Shown: positions 49,311 through 58,606, counted from the first letter of the stretch. The stretch: DNA of 64,000 bases from Hydromonas sp. (GCA_017495165.1 JAFEII010000016.1:124001-188000), one strand, 5' to 3'. Numbers and translations are program-made. Notes: generated by a model from the sequence alone, not told the origin.

Positions 49311-49943
49311 ATGCATATTGAATTTTTGGTTGAGGATGTATCAGGCAAAGTTTTTTTAAAGCACATATTGAAAAAGTTTAATGTGCAAAGTTATAAAATC
49401 TTAGCGTTTAAAGGCGTGGGTAGGCTGCCTAAAAAAAATAACTCTGTTCCTCCTCTGTCACAAAAAAGAGGTGGATTGTTGACGGATTTAAAAAAATTTC
49501 TTGAGGGCTATGGAAACTCCTTAAATGACAGTGATGTGGTTTTTGTGGTTTTTGATTCTGATCAAAAAAATTTGGCTGCGCTTGAGTTCGAGTTACAGCA
49601 GTTTTATAGTAGTTTGAATAAGCCCGCTAAGACTATATTTTCGTTGGCAACAGAAGAAATGGAGGCCTGGCTTTTGGGTGATTCCGATGCAATTATGCAA
49701 GCGTATCCTAAAGCCAAGCTTCAAATTATTCAAACATACCAGCAAGATAGTATTTGTGGGACTTGGGAGGTGTTGGCAAGGGCCTTAAACCACAAGCCTG
49801 AAAGTTTAGATTGGCAGGCGTCAGGTAGATTGAAGTCCGAATGGGCGGATAAAATTACACCACTGATGGTGTTGGATAATAATGTTTCACCAAGTTTTAT
49901 AAAGTTTAGAGATGAACTCTCTCGTATGGAGTCTTTAATATAA
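49311..49943 (+). CDS. TOPRIM-like (DUF4276-type) partner of the ATPase
   Basis: The 210-residue protein shows a TOPRIM-like pattern: an N-terminal strand with Glu8 in EFLVEDVSGKVFLKHIL, and VVFVVFDSDQ with Asp82 and Asp84 as the DxD pair. It also has ATEEMEAWLLGDSDAI (residues about 103-118), which is typical of the DUF4276 family. TOPRIM partners in ATPase pairs usually cut nucleic acids, or tRNA as in PARIS. I chose ATG 49311, which has GGAGGG upstream; the frame is open to 49281 inside the ATPase gene. Its stop TAA overlaps the hisC start by 1 bp, so it is inserted seamlessly into the his operon. Confidence 0.75.
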   Translation: MHIEFLVEDVSGKVFLKHILKKFNVQSYKILAFKGVGRLPKKNNSVPPLSQKRGGLLTDLKKFLEGYGNSLNDSDVVFVVFDSDQKNLAALEFELQQFYSSLNKPAKTIFSLATEEMEAWLLGDSDAIMQAYPKAKLQIIQTYQQDSICGTWEVLARALNHKPESLDWQASGRLKSEWADKITPLMVLDNNVSPSFIKFRDELSRMESLI

Positions 49944-51046
49944 TGGCTAACGAATTATCTTTGCTCAACAACATCCGCCCCGAAATCCGCGCGATGTCCG
50001 CCTATCACGTCCCCGACGCAACTGGTTTCATCAAACTCGACGCGATGGAGAATCCATACGGGTTGCCGGATGATTTAAAAGCCCAACTCGCGCAACGTTT
50101 GGCGGATGTGGCTCTTAACCGTTATCCTGTGCCGACCTACGATGCGTTGGCGCGGCGACTTCGTGATTATGCGCAGATTCCTGATGCGTTTGGTTTGATG
50201 TTGGGCAATGGCTCGGATGAGTTGATTCATTTGTTGTCGATGGCGATTTCCAAAAAAGGTGAGAAAGTCACGATTCTTGCGCCAAGTCCCAGTTTTGTGA
50301 TGTATCGCATGTCGGCGTTGCTCAATCATGTGAATTATGTTGAGGTGGATTTGCGCCAAACCGAGCGCGATTTTCAACTCGATGTGCCTGCGATGGTGGC
50401 GGCGATTGCGTTGCATCGGCCTGCGTTGGTGTATTTGCCGTTTCCGAACAATCCGACGGGGGGCGAGTTTGCCCGCGCGGATATGTTGGCGGTGATTGAG
50501 GCGGCGCGGCAGGTGGGCGCGTTGGCGGTGGTGGATGAGGCGTATCAGCCGTTTGCGAATCATACGTGGATGGGTGAGTTGGCGACGTTTGATAATTTGC
50601 TGGTCATGCGCACGGTGTCCAAACTCGGTTTGGCGGGCGTGCGTTTGGGCTATATGGCGGGTCGCGCCGATTTGATGGACGAGTTGAACAAAGTTCGCCC
50701 ACCATACAATATCAATGTGTTGACCGAGGCGGCGGTGGGCTTTGTGCTCGAACATGCGCACGTGCTTGAATCGCAAGCCGCGCAGATTCGCGCCACGCGC
50801 GCGGTGTTGTTTGATGGTTTGAGCCGATTAAAAAATGTCACGCCATTTCAAAGCCATGCCAATTTTATTTGTGCGCGGTTCGAGGATGGCGACGCGACGT
50901 TTGAGGCGCTCAAGGCGCGTGGAATTTTGGTCAAAAATATGGGCAAAGCGCATCCGATGCTACATAATTGCTTGCGTTTGTCGGTGGGGACGGCTGAGGA
51001 AAATCACGCGTTGTTGACGGCTTTGGCGGCGACTGGTTTGCCGTAA
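49943..51046 (+). CDS. hisC: Histidinol-phosphate aminotransferase
   Basis: The 367-residue PLP enzyme transaminates imidazole-acetol phosphate. Evidence: DAMENPYGLP at the N-terminus, LGNGSDELI, LPFPNNPTGGEF, VVDEAYQPFA, and TVSKLGLAGVRLGYM with the PLP-binding lysine. It starts on the stop codon of the TOPRIM-like gene (TAATG). A strong terminator follows, so hisC ends a transcription unit. Confidence 0.96.
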   Translation: MANELSLLNNIRPEIRAMSAYHVPDATGFIKLDAMENPYGLPDDLKAQLAQRLADVALNRYPVPTYDALARRLRDYAQIPDAFGLMLGNGSDELIHLLSMAISKKGEKVTILAPSPSFVMYRMSALLNHVNYVEVDLRQTERDFQLDVPAMVAAIALHRPALVYLPFPNNPTGGEFARADMLAVIEAARQVGALAVVDEAYQPFANHTWMGELATFDNLLVMRTVSKLGLAGVRLGYMAGRADLMDELNKVRPPYNINVLTEAAVGFVLEHAHVLESQAAQIRATRAVLFDGLSRLKNVTPFQSHANFICARFEDGDATFEALKARGILVKNMGKAHPMLHNCLRLSVGTAEENHALLTALAATGLP

Positions 51047-51079
51047 ATTTGCCGTAAACGCAATGCCGTGTCAGTAAAA

Positions 51080-51120
51080 CCGATTAAAAAAACGAGCGCG
51101 CCGCTCGTTTTTTTAATCGG
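51080..51120. terminator. Strong bidirectional terminator after hisC
   Basis: A perfect inverted repeat with arms CCGATTAAAAAAACGAGCG and its complement and a 3-nt CGC loop, with A and T tracts within the arms. It splits the his genes into at least two transcription units. Confidence 0.88.
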
Positions 51121-51215
51121 CGTGAGGTGCGACTCCTCGCGCAGCTCGATTTTGCCACGCTGATGTCTAAAATCCTTTAAAATGGCGGCTTCACATTACT
51201 TGTACGGAATACCTC

Positions 51216-51812
51216 ATGAACCGCACCGCCAAAGTCACCCGCAATACCTCCGAAACCCAAGTCACGATTGCCCTTAATTTAGATGGCACGGGCAAGGCTG
51301 AGCTCAATTCTGGCGTACCTTTCCTTGATCACATGCTTGATCAGATTGCGCGCCATGGTTTGATTGATTTAAACGTGCAAGCGACTGGCGATACGCTGAT
51401 TGATGACCATCACACGGTGGAGGATGTCGGTATTACGTTGGGACAGGCGGTTGCGCAAGCGATTGGTGATAAGCGCGGTTTGACGCGCTACGGTCATTCT
51501 TACGTGCCGCTGGATGAGGCGCTGTCGCGCGTGGTGATTGATTTTTCGGGGCGGCCAGGGTTGGAGTTTCATGTGCCGTTTACCCGTGCACGCGTGGGCA
51601 CGTTTGACTTGGATTTGTCGATTGAGTTTTTTCGTGGCTTTGTGAATCACGCGGGCGTGAGTTTGCATGTGGATAACTTACGCGGCTTAAATGCGCATCA
51701 TCAAATCGAAACTGTGTTTAAAGCCTTTGGGCGCGCGTTGCGCATGGCGTTGGCGATTGACCCGCGCGCACCTGAGGCGATTGCGTCTACCAAGGGAAGT
51801 TTGGTCGGCTAA
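51216..51812 (+). CDS. hisB: Imidazoleglycerol-phosphate dehydratase
   Basis: The 198-residue monofunctional dehydratase has [24 protein letters not shown], and DFSGRPGL with the later [15 protein letters not shown] (in part). Several histidines bind the two manganese ions. It lacks the N-terminal phosphatase domain of enterobacterial HisB, so histidinol phosphatase must be elsewhere. It opens the second his unit after the terminator and is 3 bp before marC. Confidence 0.96.
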   Translation: MNRTAKVTRNTSETQVTIALNLDGTGKAELNSGVPFLDHMLDQIARHGLIDLNVQATGDTLIDDHHTVEDVGITLGQAVAQAIGDKRGLTRYGHSYVPLDEALSRVVIDFSGRPGLEFHVPFTRARVGTFDLDLSIEFFRGFVNHAGVSLHVDNLRGLNAHHQIETVFKAFGRALRMALAIDPRAPEAIASTKGSLVG

Positions 51813-51815
51813 TTT

Positions 51816-52439
51816 ATGGACGCATTTAAAACCTTTATTGCCTTGCTCGCGCTGATCAATCCGATTGGCGTGTTGCCCATGTTTATCAGTTTGACGCGTG
51901 GTCATACGGCGGCGGAAAATCAGCGCACGATACGCGCTGCATCGCTGACGGTGATTGTGGTGGTGACGGTTTGTGCGTTGCTGGGCGAACAAATTATTGG
52001 GTTTTTTGGGATTTCAATTGCGTCTTTGCAGGTGGCGGGTGGTTTGTTGATTTTGTTGATGTCGTTGTCGATGCTCAACGGTCAAATGGGCGGCGCGCGC
52101 ACCACGGCGGAAGAAGAGAATGAAGCGGAAAATAAAGCCACATTGGGTGTGGTGCCGCTTGGCATCCCGCTTTTGACGGGGCCGGGTGCGATTTCTACCG
52201 TGATTGTGTATGCGAACAAAGCGCATGGCGCTGGCGACTACGCCATTATTATTGGCTGCGGTTTTGTGCTGGCGGCGCTGGTTTGGTTGACGTTGCAATT
52301 GGCGCAGCCGATTACGCGGATTATGGGGCGCTCGGGGATTAATATTGCGACGCGGATTATGGGTTTGTTGGTCGCTGCGGTGGCGGTTGAATTTATTGTG
52401 GATGGTTTAAAAACCATGTTGCCTGTTTTGGGAGTTTGA
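51816..52439 (+). CDS. MarC family membrane protein (UPF0056)
   Basis: The 207-residue protein has six predicted membrane spans and the MarC signature FIALLALINPIGVLPMFISLT (in part) and GIPLLTGPGAISTVIVY. The function of the family is unknown, despite the name. Its location between hisB and hisH is the conserved Burkholderiales arrangement. It is followed after 2 bp by the next gene. Confidence 0.92.
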   Translation: MDAFKTFIALLALINPIGVLPMFISLTRGHTAAENQRTIRAASLTVIVVVTVCALLGEQIIGFFGISIASLQVAGGLLILLMSLSMLNGQMGGARTTAEEENEAENKATLGVVPLGIPLLTGPGAISTVIVYANKAHGAGDYAIIIGCGFVLAALVWLTLQLAQPITRIMGRSGINIATRIMGLLVAAVAVEFIVDGLKTMLPVLGV

Positions 52440-52441
52440 AT

Positions 52442-52771
52442 ATGTGGTTTGCAGTGCGAAATATTTATTATTATGGCCGTCGCAACGATGGCATGAATGT
52501 GTATGAAGAGCGGGTGGTTGCGTTTAAGGCGGCATCGGCAGAAGAGGCGCATGAGTTTGGTACATCTGAAGCTATGATTTATAAGCGCGCTGGCGGTTAT
52601 TTGGCTTGCCCAGAGCAGTTGGTGTTTCGTTTGGATGAAGGCACGCTGACTCATGGGCACGAGGTATGGTCGGAGTTGTTGCAAACCGAGCAGGAGCCTG
52701 CTGAGTTTTATGAAAGTCGCTATGAGAATTACCGTTATGTGCCAGAAGCAGAAAAAGGGGTGTGGGCGTGA
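52442..52771 (+). CDS. DUF4288-like protein
   Basis: The 109-residue protein matches the DUF4288 pattern: [39 protein letters not shown] (in part), then [17 protein letters not shown]. The family has no known function. It starts 2 bp after marC and overlaps hisH by 4 bp (GTGA), so it is cotranscribed with histidine genes. I set the start at ATG 52442; a TTG two codons earlier is in frame. Not usual in the Burkholderiales his cluster as I know it. Confidence 0.75.
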   Translation: MWFAVRNIYYYGRRNDGMNVYEERVVAFKAASAEEAHEFGTSEAMIYKRAGGYLACPEQLVFRLDEGTLTHGHEVWSELLQTEQEPAEFYESRYENYRYVPEAEKGVWA

Positions 52772-53406
52772 GTTCAACCATTGCGATTTTAGATTACGGT
52801 TCAGGTAATTTACGCTCCGTCGCGCAAGCTGCGCGCACCGCGTCTCCCAAGTCTACGGTGATCATCACCAGCCAACCCGATGTCGTGCGTGCCGCTGATC
52901 GCATTATTTTGCCAGGGCAAGGCGCAATGGCGGACTGCATGAGTAATTTAAAAGCCAGTGGCCTGCTTGAGGCGTTGACCGAAGCGGCACAAACCAAGCC
53001 ATTAATGGGCGTGTGTGTGGGCGAGCAAATGCTGTTTGGCGCGGCGGAAGAAGACGCGTCGCATGGCTTGGGCTGGTTGCAAGGCTCGGTGGTGCGGTTT
53101 CGATTGGATGGCGTGACTGATGCAAATGGCGCGCAACTCAAAGTGCCGCACATGGGCTGGAACGCTGTGCGCCAAACCCGTGCGCACCCTTTGTGGGATG
53201 GCATTCCTGATGAAGCCTACTTTTATTATGTGCACAGCTACTTTGTGCAGTGCGACGCGGCATTGACGGTTGGCGCATCCACTTACGGCGTTGATTTTAC
53301 TTGCGCTGTGGCGCAAGACAATATTTTTGCGGTGCAGTTTCATCCCGAGAAAAGCGGCGAGTATGGTTTGCAAATGTACCGCAATTTTGCGGAATGGAAA
53401 CCTTAG
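52768..53406 (+). CDS. hisH: Imidazole glycerol phosphate synthase, glutaminase subunit
   Basis: The 212-residue protein has class I glutamine amidotransferase motifs: [24 protein letters not shown], the nucleophile Cys83 in [10 protein letters not shown], and the catalytic His-Glu in QFHPEKS. Ammonia made here is channelled to HisF. It starts with GTG at 52768, overlapping the DUF4288 gene; AAAAGGGG lies about 7 bp upstream. A second in-frame GTG at 52762 is less well spaced. Confidence 0.95.
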   Translation: MSSTIAILDYGSGNLRSVAQAARTASPKSTVIITSQPDVVRAADRIILPGQGAMADCMSNLKASGLLEALTEAAQTKPLMGVCVGEQMLFGAAEEDASHGLGWLQGSVVRFRLDGVTDANGAQLKVPHMGWNAVRQTRAHPLWDGIPDEAYFYYVHSYFVQCDAALTVGASTYGVDFTCAVAQDNIFAVQFHPEKSGEYGLQMYRNFAEWKP

Positions 53407-53412
53407 TAAATG

Positions 53413-53476
53413 GTAGGGTGGGCAACGCCCACCATTGTGTTTTTGCAGTAATAACGGTGGGCAATGCCCACCCTAC
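53413..53476. repeat. REP-like inverted pair between hisH and hisA
   Basis: Two arms, 53413-53434 and 53455-53476, are near-perfect inverted copies. Each arm is itself a near-palindrome containing GGTGGGCA and TGCCCACC. A further copy of the arm lies at 44463-44484. With the second copy it marks a dispersed family in this genome. Confidence 0.7.
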
Positions 53477-53490
53477 GTGGAAAATAAAAT

Positions 53491-54237
53491 ATGTTGTTAA
53501 TCCCAGCGATTGATTTAAAAGACGGCCAATGCGTGCGGCTTGAACAAGGTGAAATGCATCGTGTGACGGTGTTTTCAGATGCGCCTGAGCAAATGGCAAA
53601 GCATTGGGTGGCGCAAGGCGCGCGGCGTTTGCATTTGGTTGATTTAAACGGTGCGTTTGCGGGCGAGCCTGTCAATCAAGCCGCGATTGCCGCGATTTTG
53701 GAGGCGGTTGGCGGCGACATTCCCGTGCAAATCGGCGGCGGTATTCGTGATTTGGCGACGATTGCGCGTTACATTGAAATGGGCATCAGTTACGTGATTA
53801 TCGGCACGGCGGCGATTAAAAGTCCGCAGTTTTTGGCCGATGCCTGCAAAGCGTTTCCGGGCAAAATCATTGTGGGGCTGGACGCCAAAGATGGCTTTGC
53901 CGCGACCGATGGTTGGGCGGTGGTCACCGAGCATCAAGTGGCGGATTTGGCGAAAAAATTTGAAGATTATGGCGTGGACAGCATCATTTACACCGACATC
54001 GGGCGTGACGGCATGCTCAAAGGCATTAACATCGAAGCGACCACTGACTTAGCCCGCGCCTCAAGTATTCCGGTGATTGCATCGGGCGGCTTGACCAATT
54101 TTGATGACATTGACGGCTTGTGCGCAGTGGCAAATCAAGGCGTGGTGGGCGTGATTTGCGGGCGTGCGATTTACTCGGGCGATTTGGACTTTGCGGCGGC
54201 ACAACGACGGGCGGATGCGCTGATGGCGGCGGTGTAA
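53491..54237 (+). CDS. hisA: Phosphoribosylformimino-5-aminoimidazole carboxamide ribotide isomerase
   Basis: The 248-residue TIM-barrel isomerase begins [17 protein letters not shown] with catalytic Asp8. Further motifs are [16 protein letters not shown], the second-half [16 protein letters not shown] with the partner aspartate, and [13 protein letters not shown]. Length is normal. The stop is 2 bp before hisF. Confidence 0.97.
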   Translation: MLLIPAIDLKDGQCVRLEQGEMHRVTVFSDAPEQMAKHWVAQGARRLHLVDLNGAFAGEPVNQAAIAAILEAVGGDIPVQIGGGIRDLATIARYIEMGISYVIIGTAAIKSPQFLADACKAFPGKIIVGLDAKDGFAATDGWAVVTEHQVADLAKKFEDYGVDSIIYTDIGRDGMLKGINIEATTDLARASSIPVIASGGLTNFDDIDGLCAVANQGVVGVICGRAIYSGDLDFAAAQRRADALMAAV

Positions 54238-54239
54238 TT

Positions 54240-55010
54240 ATGCTTACCAAACGCATTATCCCCTGCTTGGATGTCAAAGATGGCCGCGTGGTCAAAGGCG
54301 TGAATTTTGTTGGCTTGCGTGACGCAGGCGACCCTGTTGAGATTGCCAAGGGCTATGATTTACAGGGCGCGGACGAGCTGACTTTTTTGGACATCACCGC
54401 GACTTCTGATAACCGTGATTTGATTTTGCCCATCATCGAGTCGGTTGCGGATCAGGTGTTTATTCCGTTGACGGTCGGCGGTGGCGTGCGCGCCGTGTCG
54501 GATGTGAGGCGTCTGCTCAACGCAGGTGCGGACAAAGTGGGGATTAACTCCGCTGCGGTGTCGAACCCACAATTGGTGGCGGATGCGGCGGGAAAGTTTG
54601 GCTCGCAATGTATTGTGGTGGCGATTGACGCCAAGCGCGTGTCAAAAGACGGTGAGGCGCTGCGTTGGGAGATTTTTACGCACGGCGGGCGCACTGCAAC
54701 GGGCATTGATGCGATTGAATGGGCGATAAAAATGAATGCGCTGGGTGCGGGTGAGTTGTTGCTTACCAGCATGGATAAGGACGGCACGCGCAGTGGTTTT
54801 GATTTGGCGTTGACGCGTGCGGTGTCTGAAGCGGTGAGTATTCCTGTGATTGCATCGGGTGGCGTGGGTGGTTTACAAGACTTGGCGGATGGGATTTTGC
54901 TTGGGCGCGCTGATGCGGTTTTGGCGGCAAGTATTTTCCATTTTGGGCAACATACCGTTGCCCAGGCAAAAGAATTAATGCGTGCGCAAAATATTCACGT
55001 GCGTTTATAA
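54240..55010 (+). CDS. hisF: Imidazole glycerol phosphate synthase, cyclase subunit
   Basis: The 256-residue TIM barrel starts [20 protein letters not shown] with catalytic Asp11 and carries [29 protein letters not shown] (in part) and [18 protein letters not shown]. It works with HisH. Start ATG 54240; the frame is open upstream inside hisA but that would not be used. Confidence 0.97.
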   Translation: MLTKRIIPCLDVKDGRVVKGVNFVGLRDAGDPVEIAKGYDLQGADELTFLDITATSDNRDLILPIIESVADQVFIPLTVGGGVRAVSDVRRLLNAGADKVGINSAAVSNPQLVADAAGKFGSQCIVVAIDAKRVSKDGEALRWEIFTHGGRTATGIDAIEWAIKMNALGAGELLLTSMDKDGTRSGFDLALTRAVSEAVSIPVIASGGVGGLQDLADGILLGRADAVLAASIFHFGQHTVAQAKELMRAQNIHVRL

Positions 55011-55038
55011 TCAAGCGCTTATAAATAAGAGGCAGGCT

Positions 55039-55431
55039 ATGCAAGCTCAATTGGACCGAATTAAATGGGATGACAAGGGTCTTGTGCCCGTGATTGCGCA
55101 AGAGTCGGGTACGGGCAAAGTGCTGATGTTTGCGTGGATGAATGCGCAGGCGTTGCAAAAAACCCTTGAGCTTGAGCGGGCGGTTTATTTTTCGCGCAGC
55201 CGCAATAAGCTGTGGTTTAAGGGCGAAGAGTCGGGGCATGTACAGCATGTCAAGTCTGTGCGCATGGATTGCGATCAAGATGTGTTGTTGCTCGAAGTGG
55301 TTCAAGATGGCGGTATGGCTTGCCATACGGGGCGGCACAGTTGTTTTTTTGAGGCATTTGATTTTGATTCGCGCACGTGGCAAGTGACCGAGCCTGTGCT
55401 TAAAAATCCTGATTTGATTTATACAAAATAG
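55039..55431 (+). CDS. hisI: Phosphoribosyl-AMP cyclohydrolase
   Basis: The 130-residue monofunctional zinc enzyme has [32 protein letters not shown] (in part), and the metal site [13 protein letters not shown] with Asp and Cys residues followed by [21 protein letters not shown] precedes ATG 55039. HisE is encoded separately downstream. Confidence 0.96.
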   Translation: MQAQLDRIKWDDKGLVPVIAQESGTGKVLMFAWMNAQALQKTLELERAVYFSRSRNKLWFKGEESGHVQHVKSVRMDCDQDVLLLEVVQDGGMACHTGRHSCFFEAFDFDSRTWQVTEPVLKNPDLIYTK

Positions 55432-55449
55432 CAAAATACAGACGAGGTG

Positions 55450-55797
55450 ATGATGAAAAGCATTGAGGATATTTTAAATGAGTTGTGGCTTGTGATTGAG
55501 TCACGTAAGGGTGGTGACCCTGACCGCTCGTACGTGTCGCGCTTGTTTGCTAAAGGCGACGATACAATTTTAAAAAAACTTGGCGAGGAGTGTATTGAGG
55601 TCGTCATCGCCAGTAAAGGCGGTAACGTCAATCAGGTGGTGTACGAATCGGCCGATTTGTTGTTTCATTTGATGGTGATGTTGTCCAATTACGGTTTGAC
55701 GCTTGATGAAGTGGTGCGTGAATTGGGGCGACGCGAAGGCATGTCGGGATTGGCTGAAAAAGCCTCGCGCTCAGGTATGCAGCTGGATAAATTCTAA
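55450..55797 (+). CDS. hisE: Phosphoribosyl-ATP pyrophosphatase
   Basis: The 115-residue MazG-like pyrophosphatase shows [14 protein letters not shown] and [13 protein letters not shown], with the acidic residues that bind magnesium. Three closely spaced possible starts (GTG 55447, ATG 55450 and ATG 55453) follow GACGAGG. It ends the histidine set; a HIT gene follows after 9 bp. Confidence 0.95.
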   Translation: MMKSIEDILNELWLVIESRKGGDPDRSYVSRLFAKGDDTILKKLGEECIEVVIASKGGNVNQVVYESADLLFHLMVMLSNYGLTLDEVVRELGRREGMSGLAEKASRSGMQLDKF

Positions 55798-55806
55798 GGG
55801 GTTTGC

Positions 55807-56163
55807 ATGAGTGACTGCTTGTTTTGTAAAATCATTGCCGGTGAGATTCCTGCTCGGCAAGTCTATGAAGACGATGACATGCTGGCTTTTCATGACATTA
55901 ACCCCGCTGCGCCGGTTCATTTGCTGATTGTGCCCAAAACCCATGTCGCCACGTTGGCGGACGTGTGTCCGGCCGACGAGGCGGTTTTGGGAAAAATGAT
56001 GGCGATTGCGCCGCGTTTGGCGGCTGAGAATGGCGGGCGTACTTTGCCTGATGGTGGTTTGCGCGTGGTTATGAATGTTGGGCCAGACGGCGGCCAAGAG
56101 GTTTATCATGTCCATTTACATGTGTTGGCGGGCGAGCGTCCGTGGCGCGGTATGGCTGTTTAA
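55807..56163 (+). CDS. hinT: HIT family hydrolase (HinT-like)
   Basis: The 118-residue protein has the HIT triad EVYHVHLHVLAGERP and an N-terminal CLFCKIIAGEIPARQVYED, typical of HinT purine nucleoside phosphoramidases. Its position between hisE and tatA is the conserved Burkholderiales order. AGGGG precedes the ATG. Confidence 0.95.
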   Translation: MSDCLFCKIIAGEIPARQVYEDDDMLAFHDINPAAPVHLLIVPKTHVATLADVCPADEAVLGKMMAIAPRLAAENGGRTLPDGGLRVVMNVGPDGGQEVYHVHLHVLAGERPWRGMAV

Positions 56164-56185
56164 TTGATTTTTAAAGGGGGTTGTT

Positions 56186-56419
56186 ATGGGTAGCTTTGGA
56201 ATAATGCACTGGCTAATTGTGCTGGCTGTCGTGGTGCTCTTGTTTGGCACCAAAAAATTACGCAACTTGGGTGGCGATTTGGGTGCGGCGGTGAAAGGTT
56301 TTAAAGACGGCATGACGGGCGAGGATGAAAAAAACACACCAACCGCCGTTTTGAAAAATGACGAAAAAACCGTTGAAAATCAGGCCGCTGACGTTTCTGC
56401 GCGTGAGCGTCAGTCGTAA
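56186..56419 (+). CDS. tatA: Sec-independent (Tat) translocase protein TatA
   Basis: The 77-residue protein has a short N-terminal membrane helix ([18 protein letters not shown]), the [21 protein letters not shown] amphipathic helix and a charged C-tail. It forms the TatA pore oligomer that exports folded, twin-arginine proteins. AAAGGGGG precedes the ATG. It is 12 bp before tatB. Confidence 0.96.
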   Translation: MGSFGIMHWLIVLAVVVLLFGTKKLRNLGGDLGAAVKGFKDGMTGEDEKNTPTAVLKNDEKTVENQAADVSARERQS

Positions 56420-56431
56420 TGTTGCACCAAT

Positions 56432-56914
56432 ATGCTTGATTTAGGAATCTCCAAGCTCGTGCTCATCGGTGTGGTGGGCTTGGTTGTCTTGGGCCCCGAG
56501 CGCTTGCCCAAAGTGACGCGGGTGCTGGGCGCGCTGATTGGGCGCGCGCAGCGCTATGTGCGAGATGTGAAGGAGGAAGTGTCTAAAGACATGGACTTGC
56601 TTGAACTCAAGAAAATGGGGCAGGCTGCCAACGACCAGCTTAATGATGTTCAGCAAAACATCGCTCAAACTTGGCAGGATACGACTCAAGAGCCGCCTGC
56701 GGCACAACCCTACCAAGCGCGAACCCCCAATTTTGATGTGCAAGCCGTGCGTGCTGGGCGGCACCATTGGGGGGCTAAAATCGGGCGCGTGCCACAGTGG
56801 TACAAACGGGCGCACCGTATTCCCTCCAAATTGTCTAGCGATGCTGCGCGAATGAAAAAACACCGCAAGTCTGCCGCACACACGCGCAAAGCGGCGCCAT
56901 CGTTTTTTCATTGA
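56432..56914 (+). CDS. tatB: Sec-independent (Tat) translocase protein TatB
   Basis: The 160-residue protein has the N-terminal LGISKLVLIGVVGLVVLGPERLPKVTRVLGALIGRAQRYV (in part the TatB signature) and a long coiled helix followed by a variable, basic tail (residues 95-160, rich in R, H and K). It acts in substrate recognition with TatC. Confidence 0.94.
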   Translation: MLDLGISKLVLIGVVGLVVLGPERLPKVTRVLGALIGRAQRYVRDVKEEVSKDMDLLELKKMGQAANDQLNDVQQNIAQTWQDTTQEPPAAQPYQARTPNFDVQAVRAGRHHWGAKIGRVPQWYKRAHRIPSKLSSDAARMKKHRKSAAHTRKAAPSFFH

Positions 56915-56951
56915 TGGCGCATCTTCAAACCCCATTAAACCTTCTTTTCTC

Positions 56952-57716
56952 ATGACTCAAACGCCTCAACCCATGATTGAAACCGATAACCTCTCCGGTT
57001 GGATTGGGCATTTGGTTGAGTTGCGTCAGCGGCTGGTTAAGAGCGTGTTGGCGGTGTTGGTAATTTTCTTTGTGTTGCTGTATTGGAGTAGCGATATTTT
57101 CAATCTGTTTGCGCAACCCATGATTCAAAGTTTGCCAGCAGGGGCGCGCATGATTTCAACTGAAGTCACGTCTAATTTTTTTGTGCCCATGAAATTCGTG
57201 CTGTGGGTCTCGTTTGTGTTGGCGTTGCCTGTGGTGATTTACCAAGTCTGGGCGTTTGTTGCACCAGGGCTTTATCAATCTGAAAAAAAACTGGTTGTTC
57301 CGATTGTTGGCTCAAGCTATGTGCTATTTTTGGTTGGTACGGCATTTGCATATTTTGTGGTATTTCCCTCGGTGTTTGGCTTTATGGCAAAGCTCACGCC
57401 GCTTAGCGTCGAGATGGCAACCGATATTGACAGTTATTTAAGCTTTGGATTGACCACGTTTTTGGCGTTTGGTTTGACCTTTGAGGTACCGATTGTGGTG
57501 ATTGTGCTGGTCAAGCTGGGTGTGGTTACATTGGCGCAGCTTAAGACTGCGCGCCGCTACGTGATTGTGGGCGCGTTTGTGGTTGCGGCTGTGGTGACGC
57601 CGCCCGATGTGGCATCGCAGTTGATGTTGGCAATCCCTTTGGTGATTTTGTATGAAGTGGGCTTATTTTTGTCGCGCTGGATTGTGCCGCGCCCTTCAAG
57701 CGAGCCTGAGCGTTAA
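56952..57716 (+). CDS. tatC: Sec-independent (Tat) translocase protein TatC
   Basis: The 254-residue six-span protein has GHLVELRQRLVKSV at the N-terminus and the conserved PLYQ-like APGLYQSEKK and LGLTTFLAFGLTFEVPIVVIVLVKLGVV-type segments (FGLTTFLAFGLTFEVPI). It recognises twin-arginine signal peptides. It completes tatABC, 37 bp after tatB. Confidence 0.97.
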   Translation: MTQTPQPMIETDNLSGWIGHLVELRQRLVKSVLAVLVIFFVLLYWSSDIFNLFAQPMIQSLPAGARMISTEVTSNFFVPMKFVLWVSFVLALPVVIYQVWAFVAPGLYQSEKKLVVPIVGSSYVLFLVGTAFAYFVVFPSVFGFMAKLTPLSVEMATDIDSYLSFGLTTFLAFGLTFEVPIVVIVLVKLGVVTLAQLKTARRYVIVGAFVVAAVVTPPDVASQLMLAIPLVILYEVGLFLSRWIVPRPSSEPER

Positions 57717-57736
57717 CCCATTTTGAAAGGTTTCGT

Positions 57737-58405
57737 ATGACCGTTGCAGCGCAATTTATCCAGTTTGCTTTGACGCAAAATGTCTTGAAATTTGGTGCGT
57801 TTAAAACCAAAGCGGGTCGAATCTCGCCATATTTTTTTAATGCCGGCTTGTTTAATGATGGCGCGAGTTTGCTCGCACTTGCTAATGCCTATGCGGATGT
57901 GTTGCTTGAGAAGCGCGCAGAGGGCTTTGAGTTTGATTTGCTGTTTGGACCAGCCTATAAAGGCATCACCTTAGCGAGCGCGACTGCGATGGCCTTGGCG
58001 CAAAAAGGGCTTAACACCCCTTATGCGTACAACCGCAAAGAGGCCAAAGACCATGGCGAGGGTGGCGTTTTGGTTGGGGCGGATATGGCCGGTAAGCGCG
58101 TGGTTATTATTGATGATGTGATTTCGGCGGGCACATCCGTGCGAGAGTCTGTGCGCATGATACAGGCTGCTGGCGCAACGCCGTCCGCTGTTTTGATTGC
58201 TTTGGATCGCATGGAAAAAAGCGGCACGGCAGAGGACGTTGGTCAATATTCCGCCGTCCAAAGTGTGCAACAAGAATTCGATTTGCCTGTGTTTGCCATT
58301 GCCACGCTGGCGGACTTGATGGCGTTTTTGCATGAGTCTGACAATCAGCAGCTGGTGCAGCACAAGGCCAATGTTGCTCAGTATCGCGAAAAATACGGCA
58401 TTTAA
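57737..58405 (+). CDS. pyrE: Orotate phosphoribosyltransferase
   Basis: The 222-residue enzyme makes orotidine monophosphate from orotate and PRPP in pyrimidine synthesis. It shows FGAFKTKAGRISPYFFNAG (in part), GPAYKGI, YNRKEAKDHGEGG and the PRPP-binding VVIIDDVISAGTSVRES. It is 20 bp after tatC, and AAAGG lies upstream, so it may be cotranscribed with tat. No terminator is evident at its end. Confidence 0.96.
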   Translation: MTVAAQFIQFALTQNVLKFGAFKTKAGRISPYFFNAGLFNDGASLLALANAYADVLLEKRAEGFEFDLLFGPAYKGITLASATAMALAQKGLNTPYAYNRKEAKDHGEGGVLVGADMAGKRVVIIDDVISAGTSVRESVRMIQAAGATPSAVLIALDRMEKSGTAEDVGQYSAVQSVQQEFDLPVFAIATLADLMAFLHESDNQQLVQHKANVAQYREKYGI

Positions 58406-58606
58406 TTTTAATCTCAAAAATACCACACAGTTTTGTGAAATTCAATATTATCCATCTCCAGTAGAGACGCCTCTTGCTTGTTGCGCGCTTTTGTAATATC
58501 ATGCACAGCTAACCTTTGTACATCAAGGTTTTGAGCGGTGTTTTTAATCAAAAAGACACTAAATGTTATCTACCTCGACCAATCGTAGTCGAGAATGGAG
58601 TTTATA
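58406..58606 (+). promoter_or_regulatory. pyrE to rplC spacer with a leader hairpin
   Basis: The 201-bp AT-rich spacer must carry the promoter of the ribosomal block, since pyrE is unrelated to it. A TAATAT near 58495 is a candidate -10, but no good -35 is spaced to it. The stem CTCGAC/GTCGAG with an 8-nt loop (58574-58593) lies directly before the rplC ribosome-binding site (TGGAG) and could affect translation. I see no rpsJ sequence here. Confidence 0.4.
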
